18,962 nt of DNA from Aeolococcus sp035552595 (lineage in GTDB: Bacteria; Chloroflexota; Dormibacteria; Aeolococcales; Aeolococcaceae). The DNA lies in contig DASZKZ010000041.1 in the NCBI GenBank assembly GCA_035552595.1, forward strand, positions 1-18,962, read 5' to 3'. A program made the position numbers and the translations under genes. The notes below the pieces were generated by a model. It did no database searches, had not been told where the DNA came from, and worked only from the letters and a program-made list of their open reading frames with translations. Within the stretch, counting starts at the first letter, position 1. Every line of letters begins with the position of its first letter. Below, in pieces: positions 1-10,751 of the stretch.

Positions 1-1
1 C

Positions 2-633
<632 letters not shown>

Positions 634-637
<4 letters not shown>

Positions 638-1719
638 GGGCCTTTCGCGCCTTGACCGTGAACGCGGTGCGGTCGAGCCTGCGCAACCGGGTCGCGCTGT
701 TCTTCACGCTGGGCATCGCCGTCCTCTTCATGGTGATCTTCGGCGAGCTCTTCGGTGGCAACACGTTCAAGGTCACGTACGCGATCGTCGACTCTGACGG
801 GACCAGCCAGTCGCGCCAGTTCGTCGCCGCGCTGGGCAGCATCAACGGCGTCACCGTCAAGCACGAGACCGACGCCGCGGCACGCAACGACCTCAAGAAC
901 AGCAACGTGGATCTCATCCTCGAGATCCCCCACGGGTTCGGTCAGGCGCTGAGCGCGGCGGGCGCCGCGCCGGTGACGGTGCGCATCTTCCAGGGATCGC
1001 AGACGTCCGCCGGGACATCGATCGGTGACCAGCTGGTCGCGCCGGCGCTGAAGACGGTGCTGCCCGCAGAGGCCGCCCCCAGAGTCGCCGTCGCGGCGCC
1101 GCAGAGCGCCTCTGTCAACACCATCACGGCGATCGACTACTTCCTTCCCGGGATGATCGCGTACATCATCCTCCAGAGCGGCATCAACTACGTGGCCATC
1201 GGCCTGGCCGACCTGCGCGCACGCAAGGTGCTGCGTCGCTTCCGCGCCACTCCGGTGCGCCCCGCCCAGATTCTCAGCGCCCAGATCTGCGGCGGCGCGC
1301 TGACCGTGTTCCTGCAGCTGGTGGTCCTGATCGCGCTCGGGCTGATCCTGTTCCAGGCCAGGACCTACGGCTCCTGGCTGGTCGCGGTGGTGCCCATGGT
1401 TCTCGGCGTGGCCGCGTTCGTGGGGATCGGCTTCCTGCTCACCAGCGCGGCGCGCACCAGCGAGGCGGCGCGCGGCCTGGCCACGATGGTCGCCTTCCCG
1501 ATGATGTTTCTCTCCGGGGTGTTCTTCCCCATCACCACGCTGCCCGGCTGGCTCCAGACCGCGGTGCACTTCCTTCCGCTGACGTGGCTCACCGACGCGC
1601 TCCACCAGGTCATGAACAACGGAGCGGGGCTCGCCGACATCGCCCTCGACTGCCTGGTGCTTGCCGCCTGGGCGGTGGTGTCGTTCGCGCTGGCCACCTG
1701 GCGGTTCCGCTGGGACTGA
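634..1719 (+). CDS. ABC-2 type transporter permease
   Basis: Membrane subunit of the exporter whose ATPase overlaps it by 4 nt. One N-terminal hydrophobic helix (about residues 20-40, VALFFTLGIAVLFMVIFGEL) is followed by a soluble, probably extracytoplasmic, domain of about 125 residues. A block of five further hydrophobic segments then runs from about residue 168 to the C-terminus. This 1+5 arrangement with a large first loop is typical of the ABC2_membrane_3 / DrrB-YhgE-like branch. The 361-residue length is normal. The start is the GTG embedded in the upstream stop; no separate ribosome site is needed because of coupling. The substrate is unknown; drug, lipid or peptide export are all possible. 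Confidence 0.9.
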
Positions 1720-1732
1720 CCTCGCGCCGAGG
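1720..1732. terminator. Weak hairpin between convergent genes
   Basis: CCTCG-CGC-CGAGG forms a perfect 5-bp stem with a 3-nt loop in the 19-nt gap between the convergent permease and SPFH genes. It lacks a U-tract on either strand, so at best it is a weak bidirectional end signal. It may be a chance palindrome. Confidence 0.25.
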
Positions 1733-1738
1733 CGGCGG

Positions 1739-2830
1739 TCAGGGGGCCGCAGGCGTCTCCGGTGGCGTCGAGGCTGTGCCGGTCGGCTCGACGGGCCGGC
1801 CGCAGACCGAACAGAACCGGGCCCCTGCCGCCAGGGCCGCTCCGCACCCTGCACAGGCGTGCGGCTCGGCAGCGGGCAGCGTGGCTCCGCAGGCCGCGCA
1901 GAACCGCGCCCCCGAGGCGTTGGCGGCGCCGCAGGCGGGACAGCTGACCGAGGCGGCCGAGCCGTTGGCGGGCGCCGGCGCCGCCTGGGTGGCCTGGCCG
2001 CCCAGACCCAGTCCCGCGCCCAGGAACGCACCACCGAGCGCCTGGCCGCCCTTGGCCATGCCCTCCCCGGCGCCGATCTGCAGCTCGCCGGCGGCGTACT
2101 GCTGGAAGGAGCCCGCCAGCCGCGAATAGGCGGTGTCGCGGGCCAGCGTCTTGAGCTGGGCCTCGTCCTCCTCGCTGAGGCTGATGGTGAAGTTGCCCAT
2201 GCGTGCGATCGACAGCCCGTAGCCGGCCAGCTGGGGCGCCGACATCGAGATCACGTCCGCCTCCACCTCAGGGACGTACGCGGCCAGCCCCAGAATCGGC
2301 CAGCCCTTGCTGACCACGTGCTGGGTGACGTCGGTGCGGAGCACCTTGAGCAGCTGCTGGGCCACCCAGTCGGTGATGGCGTCGTTGTCGGTGACGTCGA
2401 CGGTGCCGGTCAGGTTGGTGAGCAGCGTGGCGGGCTCGATGACCTTCAGCGAGTACTCGCCGTACACGCCCAGCGCAACCACCAGGCCGGTGACGGGATC
2501 CTGGACATTGTCGATGCGTCCCCCGAACTTGAGGTCGGGGTACTCGCGGGTGCCGACGAAATAGATCTCGACGCGGTAGAGGTTGCCGCCGGCGAGGTGG
2601 TCGGCGAAGAACCCCAGAAAGGGGATCTCGGTGGCGTCGAGGGTGTGACGACCCGGAGGCAGGGTGCCCTTGACCTCACCCTGGTACATGAAGACGGCCA
2701 CCTCGTCGGGCGCCACGATGGCGTTGCTGTAGCGGCGGATGTTGAGGTCCGGCCACTTGACGACGATCTGCCCCTTGTGGTCGTCGGGGACGGCGATGTT
2801 CTCGCGGGCGGAGGGGAAGAAGCTGGGCAT
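1739..2830 (-). CDS. SPFH-domain protein with two C-terminal zinc ribbons (YdjI-like)
   Basis: Resembles the SPFH/virion-core-like family represented by Bacillus YdjI. An N-terminal beta-rich SPFH-like part contains KWPDLNIRRYSNAIVAPDE and VAVFMYQGEVKGTLPPGRHT. A helical middle carries QQLLKVLRTDVTQHVVSKG, then a Gly/Ala-rich linker, and finally two zinc ribbons (CPAC-x10-CAAC and CAGC-x10-CSVC, about residues 297-347 of 363). The two ribbons are internal repeats sharing a GARFC core. I chose the ATG at 2830, which has GAGG 6 nt upstream. An in-frame TTG at 2893 would add 21 residues but lacks a good ribosome site. Such proteins are usually membrane-associated scaffolds. It is convergent with the ABC permease and divergent from the PE-repeat gene. 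Its precise job is unknown. Confidence 0.85.
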   Translation of the reverse strand: MPSFFPSARENIAVPDDHKGQIVVKWPDLNIRRYSNAIVAPDEVAVFMYQGEVKGTLPPGRHTLDATEIPFLGFFADHLAGGNLYRVEIYFVGTREYPDLKFGGRIDNVQDPVTGLVVALGVYGEYSLKVIEPATLLTNLTGTVDVTDNDAITDWVAQQLLKVLRTDVTQHVVSKGWPILGLAAYVPEVEADVISMSAPQLAGYGLSIARMGNFTISLSEEDEAQLKTLARDTAYSRLAGSFQQYAAGELQIGAGEGMAKGGQALGGAFLGAGLGLGGQATQAAPAPANGSAASVSCPACGAANASGARFCAACGATLPAAEPHACAGCGAALAAGARFCSVCGRPVEPTGTASTPPETPAAP

Positions 2831-3022
2831 CGCGGGCCTCGCGGGATGTTGGACGACGTCGGGTTCATTATCTGCGCTGAGCGGCCTGGCCAAGCCCGAC
2901 GGCGCGGTGGCCCTGAGCAGCGTTCGAACCGGCTCGTGACCGCGCCGTCACGGGACCATGGCGGCGCGGACGCCTCGCATCCGCCACATTTCGAGCATGT
3001 GCCGTGGACCTCGAGTCGACCT

Positions 3023-5500
<2,478 letters not shown>

Positions 5501-5546
5501 ACAACGCCAGCCGCTTTCATGACCCGGCGGCAGAACCGGATCGCAG

Positions 5547-5586
5547 TGTAGATCGCTTTGTTACCGGACGGCGACACCAATCCATC
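5547..5586 (+). promoter_or_regulatory. Promoter-like bipartite element upstream of cpaB
   Basis: TGTA-N4-GCTTTGTTAC followed 16 nt later by TCCATC. The same arrangement, with a 17-nt gap, lies upstream of flp pilin 1 (10337-10377). TTGTTA and TCCATC are spaced 17 nt apart, as promoter hexamers would be, although TCCATC is far from TATAAT. It sits in the 191-nt gap after the PE-repeat gene and leaves a leader of about 100 nt before cpaB. The rest of this gap shows no gene. Confidence 0.45.
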
Positions 5587-5691
5587 GATCCTCGGCGAAA
5601 CTCAAGCACAGTTCGATAGCGCGTCATTCATCGACTCATTCATGGACGCGCGTCACCACATCACGACAACGCAAGCAAAGGGAAACTGACG

Positions 5692-6549
5692 TTGGCCATT
5701 CAGCCGAACAAGCCGCAAAACCGGGTGTTCCTGCTCGTGGGCATCGTCCTCGCCGCAGCCGCAGCCGTCGCCGTCCTCTTTGCCGTGAGCCACAGCGGCG
5801 GTTCCAATGTGGCCACCACCAATGTGGTCGTGGCCAAGACCACCATCGCCGCGGGAACGCCGATCACCGCTGACCTGCTCAGCACCGCGGCGCTGGCCCA
5901 GGGCAGCTTTCCCGCCGACACGTACACCGACCCCAACCAGGCTGTCGGCAAGGTCGCACCCGTGACCCTGAGCGCCAACATCCCTGTCACAGCCTCGCTC
6001 TTCGCGACGTCGGCGACGGGCGCGCCGGGCGCCGCGGTGGCGACTCATCTCGACATCACCAAGGGATACGTCGCTCTCGCCATCCCCGCCAGCTTCTCCG
6101 CCGGACCGCCGAGCAACCCCAACCTCGCGGGTGAGTTCGTGTCCGTGGGCTACTACATCCAGCCCGAGGACCACATCGACATCATCGTCGACTCGCCCGC
6201 CGGCGGGCAGTCGGCATTGCGCTACTCCTTCCAGGACGTGCGCGTGCTCCGCGTCGGGGCCGCCTCGGCCACGGCGGCGTCGGGCACCACCGCGGGCAGC
6301 GCCAACTCGTACATCATCGAGCTGCCCCGCAACCAGGCCGAGATCATGACCGCGCTGGTCGCCAACCGTGGCGGCGTCAGCCAGACGATCGTCAGGTACG
6401 TGCTCCGCCCGCAGGCCGAGTGGGGCAAGCGCGACGGCACCAACGGCTTCGACAAGCCCATCTACGAGCCCAGCACCGGTGTGCCCCTGACCCCGGGCAC
6501 CGACAGCCCTGTCACCCCGGCCACGCTCAACGGCCTCTTCCCGGGCTGA
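5692..6549 (+). CDS. cpaB: Flp pilus assembly protein CpaB/RcpC
   Basis: CpaB/RcpC family component of the Tad pilus machine, normally anchored in the membrane with an extracytoplasmic SAF domain. An N-terminal helix (FLLVGIVLAAAAAVAVLFAV, about residues 13-32) is followed by the SAF-type segment (NVVVAKTTIAAGTPITADLL). An RcpC-like region then carries GYVALAIPA, YYIQPEDHIDIIVDSP and FQDVRVLRVG. The 285-residue length fits the family. It starts at TTG, supported by AAAGGGA at 5677-5683, 8 nt upstream; no early in-frame ATG competes. It opens an operon with tadB and tadC. In diderms CpaB works with the secretin CpaC; no secretin gene is present here, consistent with a monoderm envelope. Confidence 0.92.
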   Translation: MAIQPNKPQNRVFLLVGIVLAAAAAVAVLFAVSHSGGSNVATTNVVVAKTTIAAGTPITADLLSTAALAQGSFPADTYTDPNQAVGKVAPVTLSANIPVTASLFATSATGAPGAAVATHLDITKGYVALAIPASFSAGPPSNPNLAGEFVSVGYYIQPEDHIDIIVDSPAGGQSALRYSFQDVRVLRVGAASATAASGTTAGSANSYIIELPRNQAEIMTALVANRGGVSQTIVRYVLRPQAEWGKRDGTNGFDKPIYEPSTGVPLTPGTDSPVTPATLNGLFPG

Positions 6550-6594
6550 GCAGAGCCCCATGAGCTGCTGCCCTCCTGATCACGGGACCCGGCG

Positions 6595-7575
6595 ATGACC
6601 ATCTCCCCACCCGCCATCGCGGCCGCCGCCCTGGCGGCCGGCACCGTCATGTCGCTCACCGCGTGGGCGGCAGGACGGCGGGTCACCGACGCCGACCGCG
6701 TGGCCGCCCGGCTGAGCCAGTACGGCCGGCCGGCGGAGGTGGCTCCGCCGCGGGTCCGCACCGGCAACCCGGTCCGCGATCTCATCGACGCCATCACCAC
6801 AGCTCTGAACCCGCTGCTGGCGCGCTCGTCGCACTCGGGCAAGCTCGCCGACGACCTCCAGAAGGCCGACCTCAAGTTGAAGTCCTCGGAGTGGGTGCTC
6901 GCGGTGGCCGGCGTCGGCGTCGGCCTGGGCCTGCTGCTCACCCTGCGCTTCGGCTCCCCGATCTTCATGCTCGTCGGACCCGTGGCCGCCTGGATGGGCA
7001 GCGGTGTCTTCCTCCGCTTCCGCCAGGGACGGCGCGCCCGCGCCTTCAACAACCAGCTCGGCGACACCATCACGCTGCTCAGCAACGCCCTCAAGGCGGG
7101 CTACTCGTTCGCCCAGTCGCTCTCCTCGGTGAGCCGCAACGGCTCGCCCCCCATCTCCGAGGAGTTCGCCCGGGCCACCCGCGAGATCGCCCTGGGCATC
7201 AGCGTGGACGACGCGCTCAATCACATGGTGCAGCGCAACAAATCAGAGGACTTCGATCTTCTGGTCACAGCTGTCCAGATCCAGCGGGTGGTGGGCGGCA
7301 ACCTCGCGGAGATCCTCGACACCATCGCCTACACCATCCGGGAGCGCATCCGCATCACCGGCGAGATCCGCACCCTGACCGCGCAGGCCCGCATCTCGGG
7401 GCTGATCATCACGCTCCTCCCCTTCGGCCTGGCCGGAGTCCTCGAGGTGATCTCGCCCTCGTACTTCGGACCGATGCTGACCGAGACGCTCGGACACATC
7501 ATGCTCGGTGTCGCCGTGCTCTTGATCGCCATCGGCGCCGCCGCCGTGCAGAAGATCGTCAAGATCGAGGTCTGA
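6595..7575 (+). CDS. tadB: Tad pilus inner-membrane platform protein TadB
   Basis: Type II secretion F-family (T2SSF) membrane protein that forms the platform on which the Tad motor ATPase acts. Hydrophobic helices lie near residues 5-25, 95-137, 262-283 and 299-320. The cytoplasmic T2SSF domain (about 150-275) contains QLGDTITLLSNALKAGYSF and VTAVQIQRVVGGNLAEILD, with the conserved GxNLAE core, followed by TIRERIRITGEIRTLTAQ. The 326-residue length is normal for TadB. Its ATG lies 45 nt after the cpaB stop, with only a weak GGGA ribosome site. It ends one base before the tadC start. The usual upstream neighbour cpaF/tadA is absent, and cpaB is followed directly by tadB. Confidence 0.93.
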   Translation: MTISPPAIAAAALAAGTVMSLTAWAAGRRVTDADRVAARLSQYGRPAEVAPPRVRTGNPVRDLIDAITTALNPLLARSSHSGKLADDLQKADLKLKSSEWVLAVAGVGVGLGLLLTLRFGSPIFMLVGPVAAWMGSGVFLRFRQGRRARAFNNQLGDTITLLSNALKAGYSFAQSLSSVSRNGSPPISEEFARATREIALGISVDDALNHMVQRNKSEDFDLLVTAVQIQRVVGGNLAEILDTIAYTIRERIRITGEIRTLTAQARISGLIITLLPFGLAGVLEVISPSYFGPMLTETLGHIMLGVAVLLIAIGAAAVQKIVKIEV

Positions 7576-7576
7576 G

Positions 7577-8509
7577 GTGATTCTCGCCGCCGTCGCAGCC
7601 CTCTTCGCCTTCATGGGCGTGAGCTTCATCGTCTTCGGTCTGACCAACCGCTCCACGGCGACGCAGGCCGACCTCCTGGAGGCGCGTCTCGCCCAGTTCA
7701 ACGAGACCGGGCGCCAGGTGGTGAGCCTCACCGAGGCTGAGCTCAGCCTGCCCTTCAGCGACCGCGTCATCAAGCCTGTTTTCGACAAGTTGGGCAAGAT
7801 GATGTCGGGGCGCATGCAGGGTGGCCAGCAACAGGCCATCCAGGAGAAGCTCAACCTCGCCGGCCGCCCCGGCGGCCTCACCGCGGGCGGCTTCGTGGCT
7901 CTTCAGCTCATGGCCATGGGCCTGGGCGTGGCCATCGGGCTGGGCCTGGCGGTGCTGCTCGCCGCCGGCCCACCGATCCTCTACCTGGGCCCGGTGGGCG
8001 GCGGGGTGCTCGGCTACCTGGTGCCCTCGATCACGATCTCGCGAAAGATCAAGAAGCGCAAGAAGCAGATCCTCCTCGCGCTGCCCAGCGCGCTCGATCT
8101 GCTCACCATCAGCGTCGAGGCCGGGCTGGCCTTCGACGCGGCCCTGGCGCGGGTCACCGAGAAGTACAAGAACGTGCTCGCCACCGAGTTCAACCAGGTG
8201 CTCAACGAGGTCCGCCTCGGCCGCCCCCGTCTCGAGGCCCTCGACGACATGGGCCGGCGCAACAAGGTGGAGGAGCTGAACAACTTCCTGCAGGCCATCA
8301 TCCAGTCCGAACAGCTCGGAGTCGGCATCGCCAACGTCCTGCGCATCCAGTCGGAGGAGATCCGCCGGCGCCGCCGTCAGCGCGCCGAGGAGGCCGGCCA
8401 GAAGGCGCCCATCAAGATGCTCATCCCCATGATCGGCTGCATCTTTCCCACGCTCTTCATCGTGCTGCTCGGTCCCGCCGTCATCCAGGTCACCAAAGCG
8501 TTCCACTGA
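7577..8509 (+). CDS. tadC: Tad pilus inner-membrane platform protein TadC
   Basis: Second T2SSF-family platform protein, paralogous to TadB. An N-terminal helix (MILAAVAALFAFMGVSFIVF) is followed by a cytoplasmic stretch and two central helices (about residues 107-155). The T2SSF domain is recognisable from ALPSALDLLTISVEAGLAFD, FNQVLNEVRLGRPRLEAL and IIQSEQLGVGIANVLRIQSE, with a terminal membrane helix PMIGCIFPTLFIVLLGPA. The 310-residue length is typical. It starts with GTG one base after the tadB stop (GATCGAGG just upstream can serve as the ribosome site), so the two are almost certainly co-translated and form a TadB-TadC complex. Confidence 0.93.
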   Translation: MILAAVAALFAFMGVSFIVFGLTNRSTATQADLLEARLAQFNETGRQVVSLTEAELSLPFSDRVIKPVFDKLGKMMSGRMQGGQQQAIQEKLNLAGRPGGLTAGGFVALQLMAMGLGVAIGLGLAVLLAAGPPILYLGPVGGGVLGYLVPSITISRKIKKRKKQILLALPSALDLLTISVEAGLAFDAALARVTEKYKNVLATEFNQVLNEVRLGRPRLEALDDMGRRNKVEELNNFLQAIIQSEQLGVGIANVLRIQSEEIRRRRRQRAEEAGQKAPIKMLIPMIGCIFPTLFIVLLGPAVIQVTKAFH

Positions 8510-8548
8510 TGTGCGCGATGCGCGCAGCCGTGATAGGTTGAGGGCCGC

Positions 8549-9139
8549 ATGGTAAGCGCCATCGACAGCACCCTGCAGCAGTTCAGCGCCGACGCGGTCC
8601 TCGTCGTGCTCATCCTCATCAATGCGGTGCTGGGGTGGCGCACCGGCACCCTGCGCCGCATCCTCGCGCTGATCGGCCTGTATGTCGCGTTCCTGGGTGC
8701 GTACTACACGGGCAACGGCTTCGCCGCCTTCTTCCGCAAGGGCGACCTCTTCGCCAACGCCTGGGCCTTCGTCGCCGTCCTGGTGGTGGTGGTGGTCCTG
8801 TTCGAGCTCCTCGGGGCGGTGCTCGCCGACCGCATCAAGCTCATCGCCACCATGGCTTTCGACCGCATCCTCGGCGCCGCGGTGGGGGGAGCTGTGGGAT
8901 TCTTCCAGGCGGCGGTGCTCTTCTGGATCGCGCTCGCCGTGGGAGCGGCCAGCCCCGGGGCTGCCAACAACGTCCCCGTCTCACGCGACACCGCCGCCAA
9001 CGCGGTGCGCAGCGCGACACTGGCGAGCCACGCCAGCGGCGTGCAACCGCTGCTCCGCGACGTCTTCGCGCCGCTCATCTCAACCGACCTGACCACCCAC
9101 CTGGAGAGCGGCACCCAGCTGGTGTCGCTGCACTTCTGA
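8549..9139 (+). CDS. CvpA-family membrane protein
   Basis: Small integral membrane protein of the CvpA (colicin V production) type. Four hydrophobic segments are visible: DAVLVVLILINAVLGWRTG, LALIGLYVAFLGAYYTG, AFVAVLVVVVVLFELLGAVL and FDRILGAAVGGAVGFFQAAV. The last has the Gly-rich, Asp-Arg-led pattern characteristic of the family. A soluble C-terminal tail of about 55 residues follows. The ATG is preceded by GAGGG with 5-nt spacing. It follows tadC by 39 nt and may be co-transcribed. Family members are linked to envelope integrity, but their biochemical role is not settled, and a part in pilus biogenesis is suggested only by position. Confidence 0.75.
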   Translation: MVSAIDSTLQQFSADAVLVVLILINAVLGWRTGTLRRILALIGLYVAFLGAYYTGNGFAAFFRKGDLFANAWAFVAVLVVVVVLFELLGAVLADRIKLIATMAFDRILGAAVGGAVGFFQAAVLFWIALAVGAASPGAANNVPVSRDTAANAVRSATLASHASGVQPLLRDVFAPLISTDLTTHLESGTQLVSLHF

Positions 9140-9152
9140 GCGGACCGTTCCC

Positions 9153-9539
9153 TCACACGGCCACGTGGTTGTCGGGCGCGAAGAACGACTTGACCACCGA
9201 GCCCAGTCCCACCAGGTTGAACGGCTTGGTGATCAGATGATTGGCACCCGCCAGGCGGGCCCGCTCCACATCCTCGTCGCCCGAGAGGGCGCTGAACATG
9301 AGCACGGGAATGTCGGCGGTGGCCGGGTCGGCACGGATCCTCCGGCAGGTCTCGATGCCGTCGATGCCCGGCATCATGATGTCGAGGATGACCAGGTCGG
9401 GGCGCCGCTTCTGCATCTCGGCGAGGCCGTCCTCGCCGTTGCTCGCGATGGCCACGTCGTAGCCCTCGATGCCCAGGTACATGGCAACGATGTGGAGCAG
9501 ACGGGGATCGTCGTCGACCACCAGGACGTGTCGGCTCAT
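9153..9539 (-). CDS. Single-domain response regulator (CheY/Spo0F-like)
   Basis: Stand-alone receiver domain with no output domain (128 residues). All key residues are present: the acidic cluster D9-D11 (VLVVDDDP), the phospho-acceptor D53 (LVILDIMMPG), S83 of the switch (LMFSAL) and K105 (ITKPF). It should therefore be phosphorylated by a histidine kinase encoded elsewhere and act through protein contacts. The ATG has AGGAG 10 nt upstream. It is convergent with the CvpA gene (13-nt gap) and lies 43 nt downstream of the methyltransferase on the same strand, so the two may share a transcript. Its place inside a pilus locus suggests phospho-relay or control of pilus function; this is inference. 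Confidence 0.92.
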   Translation of the reverse strand: MSRHVLVVDDDPRLLHIVAMYLGIEGYDVAIASNGEDGLAEMQKRRPDLVILDIMMPGIDGIETCRRIRADPATADIPVLMFSALSGDEDVERARLAGANHLITKPFNLVGLGSVVKSFFAPDNHVAV

Positions 9540-9582
9540 CGGGGCTGGGCTCCTGGAACGAGGCAGGGGGCGGACCCCATCT

Positions 9583-10293
9583 CTACCAGATCAGGGGGAT
9601 GAGGCGCCGCGTCCGTCGCGCGTAATCCCGGTAGTGTGGGTAGGCCTCGGTGAGCAGGCGTTCCTCGAACCGCGAGCGCAGCAGCTGCACCGCGATGAAC
9701 GGGGCCAGGACGGCCACCGCGAGCGCTCCGGGCTTGGCCGCCACGAAGGCCACCGCGGCCAGGATCTCCGCGGCGTACAGCGGATGACGCACCAGGCGAT
9801 ACGGCCCCCCGGTGACCAGGCGGCGCACCTCGGGAATGATGCTCAGGCTGCGGCGCAGATAGAGCAGGCCGCACACAGCCGCCGCGAAGGCCACGATCGT
9901 GGCCGCGCTCGACACCCCGCCCAGCCAGGTCGGCGTGGTGTAGAGCTGATCGCCCTGGGGCAGCGTGCCCGTCACCAGCAGCATCAGCGTGCCCGCGAGA
10001 CCGGCGACCCGCGGCAGCACCCTGCCATCGCGCGCGCGCGGCGCCGGGCGTCCCACGTAGATGAGCACCGGGATCAGACAGAAGAGCAGGTACAGCGCCG
10101 CCGGCAGAGGCCCGCTCAACACCGCACCGATGCTCACCGGATGCATCCCCCTGACCGAGCTGACCACCTTGGTCAGCTGCGCATAGCCGAGCAGCGCAAA
10201 GAAGATTGCCGGCACCACGCGCCCGAACACAGTGAGCCGGAGGGCGTCCGTCGAGGAGGTGCGGAGGCGCGGCGCAGCGACTTCCAAGGTCAT
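9583..10293 (-). CDS. ICMT/PEMT-like membrane methyltransferase
   Basis: Integral membrane protein of the isoprenylcysteine carboxyl methyltransferase / phospholipid methyltransferase superfamily, which transfers a methyl group from S-adenosylmethionine inside the membrane. The family hallmark is in the C-terminal third: LVTGGPYRLVRHPLYAAEIL, then RSRFEERLLTEAYPHYRDYA and RRLIPLIW. Five to six hydrophobic segments precede or flank it. Length (236 residues) is typical. The ATG at 10293 is preferred; a GTG one codon earlier (10296) is also in frame. No clear ribosome site is present, but TAGACT lies exactly 7 nt upstream, as in leaderless genes. True bacterial substrates of this group are mostly unknown, and prenylcysteine methylation should not be assumed. 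Confidence 0.8.
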   Translation of the reverse strand: MTLEVAAPRLRTSSTDALRLTVFGRVVPAIFFALLGYAQLTKVVSSVRGMHPVSIGAVLSGPLPAALYLLFCLIPVLIYVGRPAPRARDGRVLPRVAGLAGTLMLLVTGTLPQGDQLYTTPTWLGGVSSAATIVAFAAAVCGLLYLRRSLSIIPEVRRLVTGGPYRLVRHPLYAAEILAAVAFVAAKPGALAVAVLAPFIAVQLLRSRFEERLLTEAYPHYRDYARRTRRLIPLIW

Positions 10294-10300
10294 CACCCGA

Positions 10301-10306
10301 AGTCTA
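10301..10306 (-). promoter_or_regulatory. Leaderless-type -10 (TAGACT) of the methyltransferase gene
   Basis: On the minus strand TAGACT ends 7 nt before the ATG, so transcription would begin at or next to the start codon, and no ribosome site is seen. The surrounding CGCCTAGACT-N-CGG recurs upstream of cpaE-2 (13483-13496), which supports a promoter. No -35 match was found. Confidence 0.4.
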
Positions 10307-10336
10307 GGCGTCGCTCGGCGAAATACGTGTCCCGTA

Positions 10337-10377
10337 TGTACGAGGCTTTGTTACGATCCTTTCGCAGAGCGTCCATC
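10337..10377 (+). promoter_or_regulatory. Promoter-like bipartite element upstream of flp pilin 1
   Basis: Second copy of TGTA-N4-GCTTTGTTAC, followed after 17 nt by TCCATC, matching the element upstream of cpaB. It ends 98 nt before the pilin ATG, against 105 nt at cpaB. It stands in the divergent gap between the methyltransferase and the pilin. Confidence 0.45.
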
Positions 10378-10456
10378 TCGGAAGCACGTCCGCTGGGTCA
10401 TAGTGCGTGAGGTCACCGGGAAAACCCCCGGGACACCACGTCACAATATCCGGTGC

Positions 10457-10466
10457 AAAGGAGGTG
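10457..10466 (+). promoter_or_regulatory. Near-perfect Shine-Dalgarno of flp pilin 1
   Basis: AAAGGAGGTG is complementary to almost the whole 16S rRNA anti-Shine-Dalgarno tail and lies 9 nt before the ATG. It is the strongest ribosome site in the window and decides the pilin start against the longer in-frame start at 10407. Confidence 0.85.
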
Positions 10467-10475
10467 AATCCCAGA

Positions 10476-10664
10476 ATGCTTAGTAATCTCTATCTGCGTC
10501 TTCGCGAGCTCATGGTTCGTAAGGACGACGAGGAAGGCCAGGGCATGGTCGAGTACGCGCTCATCCTCGTTCTCATCGCGGTCGTCGTCATCGTCATCCT
10601 CGCCGTTGTCGGCAAGCAGGTCTCCAACGTCTTCTCGAACGTCAGCGGCGGTCTCAACACCTAG
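10476..10664 (+). CDS. flp: Flp/Fap-type pilin precursor (pilin 1)
   Basis: Major-subunit candidate of the Tad pilus. A 21-residue charged leader ending in DDEEG is followed by the class IVb prepilin site G|QGMVEY, with Glu at +5 and Tyr at +6, and a single hydrophobic helix (ALILVLIAVVVIVILAVVG). The mature form would be 41 residues, normal for Flp pilins. Cleavage needs a TadV/CpaA-type peptidase, which is not encoded here. The ATG follows a near-perfect ribosome site, and a strong terminator lies just after the gene, so it looks like a separate, highly expressed transcript. The C-terminal SNVSGGLNT resembles SNVSTGLGN of pilin 2. Start and function are both well supported. Confidence 0.95.
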   Translation: MLSNLYLRLRELMVRKDDEEGQGMVEYALILVLIAVVVIVILAVVGKQVSNVFSNVSGGLNT

Positions 10665-10691
10665 ATTCCGGCGTGGTTCGCGAGAACTGAC

Positions 10692-10729
10692 AAGGGGAGT
10701 CGCACTGCGCGGCTCCCCTTTCTCTTTGT
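10692..10729 (+). terminator. Rho-independent terminator after flp pilin 1
   Basis: AAGGGGAG pairs with CTCCCCTT, and the stem continues inward through T-G, C-G, G-C and C-G pairs to a 5-nt loop, giving about 12 bp. A T-rich run (TTTCTCTTTGT) follows at once. It separates the pilin from cpaE-1, whose start is only about 20 nt further on. Confidence 0.88.
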
Positions 10730-10737
10730 CCGCTGCC

Positions 10738-10743
10738 TACCAT
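10738..10743 (+). promoter_or_regulatory. Possible leaderless -10 (TACCAT) of cpaE-1
   Basis: TACCAT ends 8 nt before the cpaE-1 ATG, which has no ribosome site and lies directly behind the pilin terminator. A leaderless transcript starting at the ATG would explain how the gene is expressed. No -35 match is seen. Confidence 0.3.
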
Positions 10744-10751
10744 GCAGCGCC

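Noticed and set aside
1661..2935. Open frame extending the PE-repeat protein upstream to 1661
   Set aside because: It lies fully antisense to the SPFH-zinc ribbon gene, whose motifs are clear, and its translation is low-complexity without domains. It is an artefact of high GC; the real start is near 2936-3023.
2985..3001. CACAT-N7-ATGTG inverted repeat before the PE-repeat gene
   Set aside because: Five-base arms with a 7-nt spacer are expected by chance, and no promoter elements were found beside it.
8512..8526. TGCGCG-ATG-CGCGCA hairpin between tadC and the CvpA-family gene
   Set aside because: Only a 6-bp stem and no T-tract follows; such GC palindromes are common in this composition, so I do not call it a terminator.
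8782..8799. GTG trinucleotide run
   Set aside because: It encodes a run of valines in a membrane helix of the CvpA-family protein and is explained by that.
10407..10475. 23-residue N-terminal extension of flp pilin 1
   Set aside because: The near-perfect ribosome site at 10457-10466 places the start at 10476, and the extension would make an abnormally long prepilin leader.
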